A stretch of DNA of 64,000 bases from Helicobacter bilis ATCC 51630 (lineage in GTDB: Bacteria > Campylobacterota > Campylobacteria > Campylobacterales > Helicobacteraceae). Position 1 is the first letter of the stretch. Each line of letters opens with the position of its first letter. The notes below the pieces were generated by a model, which saw only the letters and a program-made list of their open reading frames with translations, ran no database searches and was not told the DNA's origin. The translations under genes were made by a program, and so were the position numbers. Below, piece after piece: positions 1-8,500 of this stretch. Location of the stretch: contig NZ_JMKW01000005.1 of assembly GCF_000686565.1 (NCBI RefSeq), forward strand, positions 18,283-82,282, written 5' to 3'.

Positions 1-202
1 TTTGATATCGTTTTAATCGCTCTATCAACTCTATTGGCAATAAAACACTAAAGACTTTATTATCCTTATTTTTGGATTCTGCTTTGCGTTTTAACTTTGG
101 AACAGAATCTATCTTTGTAGCTCTGCCACCATTCTCAAATTCACTCTCACTTATTGCTTTACTCAGCAGTGGTTGTGTTGCTTGTTTTTTAAATCTACCC
201 AT
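1..202 (-). CDS. Small basic protein downstream of ParA, cut by window edge
   Basis: This partial reading frame starts with ATG at 202, five bases after an AAGGA ribosome-binding site, and runs off the left edge after 67 codons. The visible part is basic and Lys/Arg-rich, and ends in a stretch (FSVLLPIELIERLKRYQ) that resembles the start of a ribbon-helix-helix DNA-binding fold. It lies 74 bp downstream of the ParA-like gene on the same strand. Small RHH or ParB-like partners are usual there in plasmids and integrative elements, so a partition or DNA-binding role is inferred. The family is not certain because the C-terminus is missing. Confidence 0.6.
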   Translation of the reverse strand, partial: MGRFKKQATQPLLSKAISESEFENGGRATKIDSVPKLKRKAESKNKDNKVFSVLLPIELIERLKRYQ

Positions 203-276
203 TGTTAATCCTTATTTAAAAATCAAAATATTGTAAGTATTTTACAATAAAATTATTTACAATATTTTAAAAGTAT

Positions 277-1026
277 TTATAATGTTTTCCCAAACGCGAC
301 AATTTCCGCACACAAGGTATTAAATTCATCTCTTGCCTTTGTGTCATCAAACTCATCTAGACTTTTACCATCAATTACCGCCCTCTTGTATGCTCTACGC
401 TCATAAATGAGAGTTTCTAGCACAGCCACATCTTCTAGCTGTTTTTCCTTGATAGCAGATTCTACAAATTCTTTTAGCTCCGCTATTTCTCTACTTAAAA
501 AAGGATTGGGGCTAATTTTATTAAGTAGAATCAAGCAATGCAACTTCGGGTTATTTTCCTTTGCTAGATTAAATACTTCCAACATTCTATCTAGCACGAC
601 TACATCATATTGGCTAGGAATCGTGGGGATAATAAGCAGATCTGCCTTATTCATTGCAATACGCATTTCCTTGCTATCAGCCCCAGAAGTATCAATAATC
701 ACACAATCATTCTTGTTTTCTTGTAAAGTGATTTCATCTTTAAGTGAGCTACCAATCTTGCTTACATTTGAAAAGAGTGGCTTTAATTCACTATCGCTCC
801 TATTGTTACTGAAAATCTCACTGCTTCGCTGTGGATCTGCATCAATCAGTGTTACTCTATCGCCCTCTTTAGCAAGATAGCAAGCAAGATTTACTGCTAT
901 TGTCGTTTTCCCACTACCTGTTTCACCACAGATGATGACATTCTTACCATAGCTTACAACTCTGCTAATAAAGCTTTCATACTCGTGATTTTCATAAATT
1001 AAGTAGCTCATTGTCTTTTTGACCAA
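277..1026 (-). CDS. ParA/Soj-like P-loop ATPase of an integrated element
   Basis: A 249-residue P-loop ATPase of the SIMIBI class that includes ParA, Soj and MinD. Walker A is GETGSGKT at residues 34-41. A DADPQRS motif at about 62-68 matches the ParA switch region, and VIIDTSG near 110 is the Walker B-like strand. Family members bind DNA as ATP dimers and move plasmids or mobile elements with a small partner protein. The usual signature lysine of the deviant Walker A (KGGxGKT) is replaced by Glu here. The gene overlaps the upstream HTH gene by 35 bp, so the two are probably translationally coupled; an alternative start at Met6 is possible. It probably serves maintenance of the integrated element rather than chromosome segregation. 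Confidence 0.85.
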   Translation of the reverse strand: MVKKTMSYLIYENHEYESFISRVVSYGKNVIICGETGSGKTTIAVNLACYLAKEGDRVTLIDADPQRSSEIFSNNRSDSELKPLFSNVSKIGSSLKDEITLQENKNDCVIIDTSGADSKEMRIAMNKADLLIIPTIPSQYDVVVLDRMLEVFNLAKENNPKLHCLILLNKISPNPFLSREIAELKEFVESAIKEKQLEDVAVLETLIYERRAYKRAVIDGKSLDEFDDTKARDEFNTLCAEIVAFGKTL

Positions 1027-1249
1027 GTGTGTATGTGCTTGGCTCTATCTCACTAAAAAGCCCCTGTTTAGAAAAATCACTCATCACAAATATTGTGCGG
1101 CTAGGCTTTCTAATAGTGATTGAAATATGATCGTTTTCTTTGTTTTTTCGCATTCTAAGTTTTTGTTGCTTACTGATACTAACGCCGAACTCTGCCTCTA
1201 GTTGTTTTGGGCTTAGCACATTTGGGTTGCTTGGCTCTATTTTACGCAT
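992..1249 (-). CDS. Small helix-turn-helix protein (AlpA/excisionase-like)
   Basis: An 85-residue protein whose N-terminal half reads as a MerR-type winged-helix DNA-binding domain of the AlpA/HTH_17 kind: LSPKQLEAEFGVSISKQQKLR as the helix-turn-helix, then a wing (SITIRKPSRTIFVMSDFSKQGLF). Such proteins act as excisionases or regulators on prophages and integrative elements. Its start overlaps the end of a second HTH gene by 8 bp and its end overlaps parA, so the three are one operon. The C-terminal 20 residues are not recognisable. Function on the element is inferred from fold and neighbours. Confidence 0.7.
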   Translation of the reverse strand: MRKIEPSNPNVLSPKQLEAEFGVSISKQQKLRMRKNKENDHISITIRKPSRTIFVMSDFSKQGLFSEIEPSTYTLGQKDNELLNL

Positions 1250-1464
1250 TGCGTGTTACCCTTTGTCTTTCTACCCATTCTATAATTTCGCTTCGCTTGT
1301 ATCTAATACCTGCACCAGCGATTCTGTAATAGGGTAACGGATTTGATTCTTGGACTTTTTTTGTAACCTATATGTCTTCTTATACGCTCTTGCTGAACTA
1401 CGCTAAGACCAATCCACTCTTCTAGCTGTTTTGGTGAGATAAACTCAGACATTTGTGTATTCAT
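1242..1464 (-). pseudogene. HTH excisionase-like gene broken by a 1-nt shift in a T7/A7 run
   Basis: From ATG at 1464 the frame reads a normal AlpA-like start (MNTQMSEFISPKQLEEWIGL) but soon meets a stop. Shifting frame by one base at the homopolymer 1356-1362 (seven T on the plus strand, A on the coding strand) restores the rest of the domain, ending YYRIAGAGIRYKRSEIIEWV and stopping at 1242-1244. Six A instead of seven would make a continuous protein of about 73 residues. It heads the element operon and overlaps the next HTH gene by 8 bp. It could be a decayed gene, a slippage-controlled gene or a sequencing error in the homopolymer; the sequence does not decide between these. Confidence 0.7.
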
Positions 1465-1484
1465 TTTGTATCCTTTTGTGTTTT

Positions 1485-1499
1485 ATTGTTATTAACAAT
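1485..1499. promoter_or_regulatory. Perfect inverted repeat, candidate repressor operator
   Basis: ATTGTTA-T-TAACAAT is a perfect 7-bp inverted repeat about one central base. It lies in the 129-bp gap between the divergent repressor gene (start 1594) and the HTH/parA operon (start 1464). Its position and symmetry fit a binding site for the adjacent CI-like repressor controlling both directions. Binding itself is inferred. Confidence 0.5.
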
Positions 1500-1593
1500 A
1501 ATTAACATATTATAGTAAGAGAGTAAATGAGAGTTTTAAATTTGTTCTATTTTGTTACAATTTGCCTATCAATACGCACTAAAAAGGTTTTTT

Positions 1594-2262
1594 ATGAAAT
1601 CAGAGCATAAAAAAAATGAAAAATTACGGAATCTGCGACTCTCTTTAGGTCTCTCTCAAAAGAAATTTGCCGAAAAATTAGGGCTTACAAGATCTCTGAT
1701 TGCTGCTTATGAGACTGAGAAAAATCCCATTTCAAATAATGTGTTATTGCGAGTGAGTGAAATTTTTGGTATTAAAAATGAATATTTTGAATCTGAAATG
1801 ACACCACAAGAAGCATTTGAAAAATATAGTATTAACCCTGCTGACATACTCAAGATAAATCCATTTGATGATATGGTTTGTTGCGTATATGAGAGTTTAG
1901 AAGATTATGCAGACAGGAATCCTTTAGTTAAGGCAAATTTAAAAATTCAATTTCTTTCCTTATTGTTTGCGGCAAATACAGATGGAAATTATCACTTTAT
2001 AAAGCTTAATAACTCCACAAATGAGCCTTTTGCAAAAAACGGAGATATTCTTATTGTAGAAAGGCAGGGTAGAGCGGTTAATGGAGATTTTATTGTTGCA
2101 AAATTCCAAGAAAGTTATATCATTTTTCAATATTTTGTTGTTGGGATTGATGAAGCACTTTTTAAGGGGAGCAATAATATAGAAATCAAATTGAAAGGCA
2201 ATGAAAGAGAACAGATAGAGATATTGGGCATTATTAAGCAAAAAATTTCTACTTCAATATAA
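1594..2262 (+). CDS. CI-like phage/element repressor (XRE HTH plus S24-like domain)
   Basis: The likely start is ATG 1594, which has AAAAAGG six bases upstream; the longer frame from 1552 lacks this. The 222-residue product has an XRE helix-turn-helix at about residues 8-60 (NLRLSLGLSQKKFAEKLGLTRSLIAAYE) and a C-terminal LexA/CI-like fold with GDILIV and GDFIVAK strands. Repressors of this kind keep integrated elements quiet. The position where autocleaving family members carry the catalytic lysine reads IIFQYF, so a Ser-Lys dyad is not evident and induction may not be by self-cleavage. It is divergent from the HTH/parA operon and faces the decayed integrase. Confidence 0.8.
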   Translation: MKSEHKKNEKLRNLRLSLGLSQKKFAEKLGLTRSLIAAYETEKNPISNNVLLRVSEIFGIKNEYFESEMTPQEAFEKYSINPADILKINPFDDMVCCVYESLEDYADRNPLVKANLKIQFLSLLFAANTDGNYHFIKLNNSTNEPFAKNGDILIVERQGRAVNGDFIVAKFQESYIIFQYFVVGIDEALFKGSNNIEIKLKGNEREQIEILGIIKQKISTSI

Positions 2263-2640
2263 AAAGTGCAAGAATCCATACATACAGCAATCTTGTATTT
2301 TTTTATTGCTTTTAGATATAAAAAAATAATCCATAAGGCTTAAGCATTAAAAAGTGCTAAAATATCACAAAATAGGTGCTTGGAAAAGAAAAAAGCGAGA
2401 TTTACACTTTATATTGTGCTTAAAAAAATCCATTAAATTTCAGCATTTTAACACACTTGAAATGCGTTGCACAAGTGCTTTAAGATATAAATTTGCTCTC
2501 TACACATACATTTTGAGTAAAAAGTGTGCTGATTGATGTTTGGCAAATATCATTATATGTGCAAGTTTTACAACTTTTGATTTTGATAAAATATTGCTTC
2601 AAATGGCGTATTTTAGGCATAAAGAATTTAAAAAAAGAAA
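2263..2640. other. Gap between repressor and integrase remnant
   Basis: About 380 A+T-rich bases between two convergent genes. Short open frames exist, but none has a ribosome-binding site or recognisable product. I see no RNA gene, repeat or clear terminator here. Confidence 0.5.
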
Positions 2641-3310
2641 CTAGATTTTAAAATCACACAAATTATTCAAATAATCCCCATACCACTGCATTAGCACTTC
2701 TTGCTGTTTGAGTGTGCTTTTCTCTCGCTCATAGGCATATTGTATAGCGTTGTTTGTTTTATGGGCAAGGGCAGATTCAATGGCATTATTTCCAACACCA
2801 AGCTTCAACAACTCCACTTCATTGATAGAACATATTGTCCTAAATGTCGCCCTAAATCCGTGTGTAGTTACTTTGCCATTCCATTTGCCTTTATTCAATC
2901 GCCTTAGAGCTTTGCTTAATGTATCCCTATGAATATGTCCATCTTTACTGATAGTGGGGAATACAAAAGGGCTTTCTAATATACCAAAGTCTGCTTTTTG
3001 CAATTCTAAGATTCTTAAAGAGATACTTTTGCGTATTAAGCTCTCCACCACTTTGAACAATCTTTAACTTCTCGCACGCTTCTTTTCTAGCTTCAGCCAC
3101 GATATAAATACCTTGTCTAAAGCGATTTAATGGTATATGCTTTTCTCGACCATTGTTGCAAATCCTAAGTGCAAAGCTTTTAACGTCACTTGGATTCACA
3201 AACAAGATAAGCTCACTAGGATTACCTAGCACAACACGATACCTTTTGTTTTTCGGCTCCAACCCTCTTGTGTCTTTGTCAAATAGAATCTTTGTGGCTA
3301 TGCGACTCAT
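2641..3310 (-). pseudogene. P4-type tyrosine integrase remnant with internal deletion
   Basis: Two overlapping frames on the minus strand hold the two ends of one integrase. The 5' part (start 3310, AAAGG upstream) reads as the N-terminal arm-binding DUF4102-like domain (GLEPKNKRYRVV, VNPSDVKSFALR). The 3' part (to 2641) holds the end of the catalytic domain, including THGFRATFRT with the conserved HxxR and an ESALAHKTNNAIQYAYER region with the late His/Tyr motifs. Together they cover about 220 residues, against roughly 390-400 usual for the family. The core-binding domain and the first catalytic Arg are missing, and the halves are out of frame. It is almost certainly inactive, so the element is probably fixed at the adjacent tRNA-Ser. 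Confidence 0.8.
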
Positions 3311-3388
3311 TATTTAGCCTTTATTGTAAGATTTTATGAAAGTATAACAAGTCCCCTTAAAAGTTCCCAAACCAAAAGAAAATAAACA

Positions 3389-3462
3389 AAAACAAATGAT
3401 AGTCAAATGAAAAGATAAGAGCCTTAAATAGCGGTATTTGGTAGTTATTTGAAAACAAATGA
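3389..3462. repeat. Pair of direct repeats near the att side
   Basis: AAAACAAATGA occurs at 3389-3399 and again at 3452-3462, between the integrase remnant and the tRNA 3' end, with a further partial copy (TCAAATGAAAAG) between them. Arm-type integrase sites often lie here, but the A-rich sequence makes chance likely. Confidence 0.25.
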
Positions 3463-3476
3463 AAGAAAGGTAATCA

Positions 3477-3564
3477 TGGCAGAGGGGAAGGGATTCGAAC
3501 CCTCGAAAGTTTGCACTTTACACGCGTTCCAGGCGTGCTCCTTCAACCACTCGGACACCCCTCT
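3477..3564 (-). tRNA. tRNA-Ser (anticodon GGA)
   Basis: The minus strand folds as a class II tRNA. A 7-bp acceptor stem (AGAGGGG with CCCCTCT) is followed by discriminator G and an encoded CCA end at 3477. The anticodon loop CTGGAAC gives anticodon GGA, there is a long variable arm, and the T loop is GGTTCGAATCC. It reads UCC/UCU serine codons. The integrase remnant begins about 165 bp beyond its 3' end, so this gene is the likely integration target; the tRNA itself is intact. Confidence 0.95.
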
Positions 3565-3634
3565 ATAAATTAAAAGATTTTACAAAACACGCAATTATAG
3601 CAAAAAATTACTTTTTTGCAAACTACGCTTACAT

Positions 3635-5125
3635 TTAATGTGAGATATTAATACCTGATAATAAATCTAACGCCCTAGGGCTTACTTCCGTATTATAGAT
3701 ATTTGTAACGCCCTCTATCCTTGAAAGCAAGGTATTTTTCATTGCTACATTTGAGCTAAATGCCCCACCTATATGAAGCGTTGTAATACGCACCCCACCT
3801 AGTCTAATATCTTCCTGCTTATTGTTTATAACAGGTCTAACTCCCCATGCACTATGGGCTACAATAGCCCTTTGTGAGCCTTTGATATTGACATGCCCTA
3901 GATAAAGCATAATATGCCCCTTTAGCCAAATGATACTTGCAAAGGGCTTTGCATTTGCGATAATATACTCTTCTTTTTCACTCTCTGTCATTTTAGATAG
4001 ATTCACAAATTGCCCTTTAAATTGTGCTTGTGCGGCAGAATTGCGTGGTAAAAAGATTCCAAATGATGCAAAGCTATCACGCGTAAAAGCACTGCAATCC
4101 CTATTGCCAAGCAAGCCGCCCCAACCATACTTCTGCCCTAGCATAGTATGAATGAGTGATGACATTTTTTCTTCACTAAAAGGCATGGGAAAATCTGAAA
4201 ATAGATTAGGGTCAAACTCTACTTCACGAATTTGTGCGTAATTATCTATATCTTTGTAAAAGGTTATGAGTGTGTCATGTCGTTTATTGTAGGGGAAAAT
4301 CTGTCCTACACGCGCATCAAGCACCCATTGATTCTGATAAGACAAGGGGATAAAATCCTTATTTGGAATCTTATAGGATTCAAAGCTAAGGATTCTTTTA
4401 CGCATACTATCACTCACTAGTCCAACACTACGCGTATCAATCCAGCCATATACAAAAGGTCCCTGTATATGTGCATATCGCCCATCACTACTAAAGTGAG
4501 AAATCATTACAGGTGTGCCTTCAAATATAAAGCTATTTTGCCATCTATCAAATGGAAAATCATCTTTGTTTTTATAACGCGGCTTATGCGTTGGCACGGC
4601 TCTCACAGAAGTAGCTTGGACGATTATTCCAGCTTGTGGTTTGCGTAAAAATTCGCCTAAATTCATATTGCTTAGAATCTCTTCAAACTCATCAAGTGTA
4701 TTAGGCAGAAGATTCTCACCAACGCCAAGCAATGTTTTTATCCTTTGCTCGAGTGAAGCCATCTTTGCTTTATATTCTCTCTCTAGCTTCGCGTAATTTT
4801 TCGCATTTTTCTTTGGCGGCTTTTTCTTTAGCTCTTCTAGCTCTTTATGATAATTTAGGGCATTTTGCAGTGATGGCACGATATAAAATACAGAATCTTT
4901 ATTGCTACTGATTTTATTTATATCCCACACAGCATAAAACTTTGCTAGATATTCTTCTTTGTTTGCTACATTAAGATTTTGTATTTGAAATGGCATAGAT
5001 TCTGTTGGATTAAATTTTTGCGAATTATCTGTGCCAGAAAGTATATTAACATTAATGCCTTCTTGTGCTTGCAGGCTTGACAAACATACATATATTACAA
5101 TAAGAATCTTGACAAAAGTTTTCAT
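3635..5125 (-). CDS. Exported SH3/NlpC-P60 peptidoglycan hydrolase
   Basis: A 496-residue protein with a signal peptide (residues 1-20) ending at LQA-QEG. A Lys/Glu-rich, probably coiled-coil segment spans about 90-130, SH3b-like regions about 165-300, and the C-terminal NlpC/P60 domain about 315-425. The catalytic residues are visible: Cys344 in RDCSAF, His404 in KGHIMLYLG and a third polar residue near His424. Such enzymes cut the D-Glu to diamino-acid bond of cell-wall peptides in the periplasm. It overlaps the upstream Spx/ArsC-like gene by 4 bp, so they are one operon. The exact cell-wall role is inferred from domains. Confidence 0.85.
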   Translation of the reverse strand: MKTFVKILIVIYVCLSSLQAQEGINVNILSGTDNSQKFNPTESMPFQIQNLNVANKEEYLAKFYAVWDINKISSNKDSVFYIVPSLQNALNYHKELEELKKKPPKKNAKNYAKLEREYKAKMASLEQRIKTLLGVGENLLPNTLDEFEEILSNMNLGEFLRKPQAGIIVQATSVRAVPTHKPRYKNKDDFPFDRWQNSFIFEGTPVMISHFSSDGRYAHIQGPFVYGWIDTRSVGLVSDSMRKRILSFESYKIPNKDFIPLSYQNQWVLDARVGQIFPYNKRHDTLITFYKDIDNYAQIREVEFDPNLFSDFPMPFSEEKMSSLIHTMLGQKYGWGGLLGNRDCSAFTRDSFASFGIFLPRNSAAQAQFKGQFVNLSKMTESEKEEYIIANAKPFASIIWLKGHIMLYLGHVNIKGSQRAIVAHSAWGVRPVINNKQEDIRLGGVRITTLHIGGAFSSNVAMKNTLLSRIEGVTNIYNTEVSPRALDLLSGINISH

Positions 5126-5463
5126 AGCAACTCTTCTAAATGTTGTAATCCAGTAGTAGCTTTTTGTATCACACCATTATCATAGCTTACAATAAGTGGT
5201 CGCTTTATCACGCTTAGATTCTGCAACACAACTTCAGGCGTTATATCCTTTATGCCTTGCTCTTTTAGCTTTTTGTAAGTCGTGCCTTTAGTGTTTATGA
5301 GTTTCTCTAAGCTTATACATTCAAGTATAGCCTTTAAAGATTCTAAGTCTAACCTCTCTTTTTTAAAATCATGAAATCTGTATGCTATATCATTTTCATC
5401 TAAAAAGGTAAATGCTTTTTTCATGCTATTGCAATTTTTAATGCCATATACTATTAACTCCAT
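5122..5463 (-). CDS. ArsC/Spx-family thioredoxin-fold protein
   Basis: A 113-residue single-domain protein with the ArsC/Spx/YffB fold. The N-terminal strand and active loop read VYGIKNCNSMKKA with a single Cys11; the second cysteine of a CxxC is absent. The family includes arsenate reductases and glutathione-dependent reductases of unknown substrate, and this one looks most like the YffB-type group. Length is normal. The stop overlaps the start of the cell-wall hydrolase by 4 bp (ATGA), suggesting translational coupling. There is no ars gene nearby, so arsenate reduction is not supported. Confidence 0.75.
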   Translation of the reverse strand: MELIVYGIKNCNSMKKAFTFLDENDIAYRFHDFKKERLDLESLKAILECISLEKLINTKGTTYKKLKEQGIKDITPEVVLQNLSVIKRPLIVSYDNGVIQKATTGLQHLEELL

Positions 5464-5787
5464 TGTATCCCTTGTATGCGAAATTGGCTATATAAAGCAA
5501 AAAGCTTACCATTTGTCATATTAATTCTATGCAAAAGTATAAAAAGCATTTTTATTTTCCATCATCGCTGTGTTTATTTCTGTTTGTATCAATAAACTAC
5601 AATATAAAACACAAATGATACTTTTTTACACATGCTTATAATTTTGAGTAAAAAAGTATTTCATTTTTACAGAAAAAATGCTTTTTTATATATTATATAG
5701 CTAACTCGTGTGCTTGGCAACTTGATTTACAGAATGTCAAAATGAATTCGCTAAGGCAGGATATTTTACATTAAACATTAAAGGGTA
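5464..5787. other. Divergent intergenic region upstream of cstA
   Basis: About 320 A+T-rich bases between the divergent ArsC-like gene and cstA. It must hold promoters for both, but I see no unambiguous -10 box, operator palindrome or RNA gene. A ribosome-binding site AAGGG at 5781-5785 precedes cstA. Confidence 0.4.
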
Positions 5788-5790
5788 ATG

Positions 5791-7947
5791 ATGAATGGTA
5801 TGAGTAAGATTCTATGGATAGCCATAGCAGTCATTGGAGCATGCTGCTTTGGTGTGTTAGCATTGCATAATGGCGAAAAGATTTCCGCACTCTATCTTGT
5901 TGTCGCTGCGATTTGTATCTATTCTATCGCATATCGCTTTTATAGTGCTTTTATAGCAAATAAAGTGTTAGGACTTGATAGTAAAAGGGCTACACCCGCA
6001 GTTTTAAATAATGATGGGCAAAACTTTGTGCCAACGCATAAAGTCGTGTTATTTGGACATCATTTTGCCGCTATTGCTGGGGCTGGACCGCTTGTAGGAC
6101 CTATCCTTGCGGCACAAATGGGCTATTTACCATCTATGATATGGATTTTAGTAGGTGGCTGTTTGGCTGGAGCGGTGCATGATTTTGTCGTGCTATTTAT
6201 CTCATCTCGCCGCAATGGTAGATCACTAGGTGAAATGATAAAAGAAGAGATGGGTAGCACCATTGGTAGCTTTGCTATGCTTGCTATTTTTGGAATCATG
6301 CTTATTATTATCGCCATTCTTGCGATGGTTGTAGTAAAAGCCTTAGCAGATTCTCCATGGGGGACATTTACCATTGCTATGACTATACCTATTGCTATGT
6401 TTATGGGTATATATATGAGATTTTTACGACCGGGCTGTGTTGGTGAAGCTAGTATTATTGGCTTTGTGTTGCTTATGTTTGCACTTTATTATGGACAAGT
6501 TGTCGCACAAGATCCAGTTTTATCAAGCTATTTTCATTTTAAAGAAACAACACTTGCCTTAATCATTATGGGATATGGCTTTGTTGCGGCAGTTTTACCT
6601 GTATGGCTACTGCTTGCACCAAGAGATTATTTAAGTACATTTTTAAAGATTGGGGTTATCGTAATTATGGCGGTAGCTATCCTTATTGTTGCCCCTGATT
6701 TGCAAATGCCAAAATTCACACAATACACTGATGGCACTGGTCATGTGTTTGCTGGTAAGCTTTTCCCATTCTTATTTATTACTATTGCATGTGGTGCTAT
6801 AAGTGGATTCCATGCTTTAATCAGCTCTGGGACTACGCCAAAAATGCTTGAGAATGAAACACATGCTAGAATGGTTGGCTATGGCTCTATGCTTATGGAA
6901 TCTGCTGTTGCGATTATGGCTCTAATTGCTGCGTGTATCTTGCAGCCGGGCTTATATTTTGCTATCAATTCCCCTGCTATTGCTATTGGCACAGATGCAG
7001 TAAGTGTAGCACGGACTATATCTAGCTGGGGCTTTGTAGTGAATCCACAAGACATTACAGAGCTTGCAAAAAATATCGGTGAAAATACTATATTAAGCCG
7101 CACAGGCGGTGCGCCAACCTTTGCAATAGGACTTGCTACTATCATTTCTCAAGTGCCACTTTTTTCAGCGGCTTCCATGTCGTTTTGGTATCACTTTGCC
7201 ATTTTGTTTGAAGCACTCTTTATTCTTACCGCTGTTGATGCTGGGACACGCACATGTCGCTTTATGGTGCAGGATATTTTAGGTAATGTATATAAGCCTT
7301 TAGGGAATCTAGAATCTATTCCTGCTGGTTTGATTGCTACTGGACTTTGTGTAGCTGGCTGGGGATATTTCCTTTATCAAGGGGCAATTGATCCAAAAGG
7401 TGGCATTTATACGCTGTGGCCGCTCTTTGGTGTAAGTAATCAAATGTTAGCTGCTATGGCATTACTACTTGTAATGGCAATCCTTTTCAAAATGGGAAGA
7501 GGCAGATATGCTTGGGTTGTAGCTATGCCTGTAACATTTGTGCTTATTGCTACACTCTATGCTGGAGTGCAAAAAGTGCTTCCTGCAAATGGCGAAAAGA
7601 TACATGATGCAGTAAGCCATGTAGCCTTTGTGCAGAATACAAATGCAAAGATAGCCGCCCTAGAGCAAACAAATAAAGACTTAAAAGATGGAAAGGCTAA
7701 TCCTACACTTACAATGGAAGGCAAAAGTCTGCAAGAATTGCGTGAAATGGAAATAGCAAAGAATGAGCAAGATATAGCAGGTATGAAGCAAGGCGTGATT
7801 AATAACTCTATTAATGCGATACTTTGTATATTCTTCATGTTTGTAACCTTGCTTGTGCTTATCCAAGCCCTACGGATCGCAAGGCAATCTAGTGGCGGAC
7901 AGCTTAGCTATCCATTACGAGAAGAACCTTATGTAGCGATGAAGTAG
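5791..7947 (+). CDS. cstA: Carbon starvation protein A, peptide/pyruvate transporter
   Basis: A CstA-family inner-membrane transporter of about 718 residues with many hydrophobic segments. Conserved CstA stretches include FGHHFAAIAGAGPLVGP near residues 88-105 and FHALISSGTTPKM near 345. Family members take up peptides or pyruvate during starvation. Three in-frame ATGs lie at 5788, 5791 and 5800; AAGGG at 5781-5785 sits only 2 nt from the first but 5 nt from the second, so 5791 is preferred. A hydrophilic Lys/Glu-rich segment at about 610-670 precedes the last membrane helix. It is a single gene followed by strong inverted repeats. Confidence 0.93.
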   Translation: MNGMSKILWIAIAVIGACCFGVLALHNGEKISALYLVVAAICIYSIAYRFYSAFIANKVLGLDSKRATPAVLNNDGQNFVPTHKVVLFGHHFAAIAGAGPLVGPILAAQMGYLPSMIWILVGGCLAGAVHDFVVLFISSRRNGRSLGEMIKEEMGSTIGSFAMLAIFGIMLIIIAILAMVVVKALADSPWGTFTIAMTIPIAMFMGIYMRFLRPGCVGEASIIGFVLLMFALYYGQVVAQDPVLSSYFHFKETTLALIIMGYGFVAAVLPVWLLLAPRDYLSTFLKIGVIVIMAVAILIVAPDLQMPKFTQYTDGTGHVFAGKLFPFLFITIACGAISGFHALISSGTTPKMLENETHARMVGYGSMLMESAVAIMALIAACILQPGLYFAINSPAIAIGTDAVSVARTISSWGFVVNPQDITELAKNIGENTILSRTGGAPTFAIGLATIISQVPLFSAASMSFWYHFAILFEALFILTAVDAGTRTCRFMVQDILGNVYKPLGNLESIPAGLIATGLCVAGWGYFLYQGAIDPKGGIYTLWPLFGVSNQMLAAMALLLVMAILFKMGRGRYAWVVAMPVTFVLIATLYAGVQKVLPANGEKIHDAVSHVAFVQNTNAKIAALEQTNKDLKDGKANPTLTMEGKSLQELREMEIAKNEQDIAGMKQGVINNSINAILCIFFMFVTLLVLIQALRIARQSSGGQLSYPLREEPYVAMK

Positions 7948-8500
7948 ATATTCTTATAACTTAATTGTTGCGGTATTAGAATCTAAGTAGATTCTAATAT
8001 GCAAGATATGGTTTGTGCTATTTCTTGCATATTTTCATGTGGAAAGGTATATGGTATTTTTGCCATAAAGTTTCCAAAAAATGATAGATCTCATAATGTA
8101 GCCATTAATGCAACAAAACATAAAATAAACTCTTGAATTCCACAACCAATATTCATAATTAAATATTTTTGCAAATCCCAATATTGTCCACAACTAAATT
8201 AAAGTTTTAAAACACCAAGTCTATACAAATACGACTATATGTGGGCAGCACATAAATAATTTAGTCTAATATTTTTTGCATGATATAAATAAAACTATTT
8301 GTCGAAAGATAAAGTGATTGACAAGATTATAGATCTTAAAGGCAGTCTATTAAACAAGTTTTAGAAGTTGGGTGATTTTATTCTGCAATGTTTTTCTTTT
8401 TGGCTTATGTTTTACAGCAAACCATTATTGAATCTAAACAGGATTCCATAACACACTAAAGATTCTGTGTTACAGAAATTAGCTTTGCACATAAAATGTC
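7948..8500. other. Intergenic region between convergent cstA and chemoreceptor gene
   Basis: About 550 bases between convergent genes. The first 85 hold the hairpins described separately. The remainder is A+T-rich with no coding frame, tRNA or repeat that I can support. Confidence 0.5.
7975..8032. terminator. Two overlapping hairpins downstream of cstA
   Basis: ATTAGAATCT (7975-7984) pairs perfectly with AGATTCTAAT (7989-7998) across a 4-base loop. A second repeat, AATATGCAAGA (7996-8006) with TCTTGCATATT (8022-8032), overlaps it, so the two hairpins exclude each other. The first is an inverted pair of the AGAATCT motif that is common in this window. No long T run follows, so termination efficiency is uncertain. 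Confidence 0.55.

Noticed and set aside
407..880. Plus-strand frame of 157 codons
   Set aside because: It is the complement of the ParA gene, with Ser/Leu-rich content typical of shadow frames and no ribosome-binding site.
2354..2536. 60-codon plus-strand frame after the repressor
   Set aside because: No ribosome-binding site and no recognisable product.
5122..5463. Arsenate reductase arsC
   Set aside because: Only one cysteine in the active loop and no ars operon; called only as ArsC/Spx-family.
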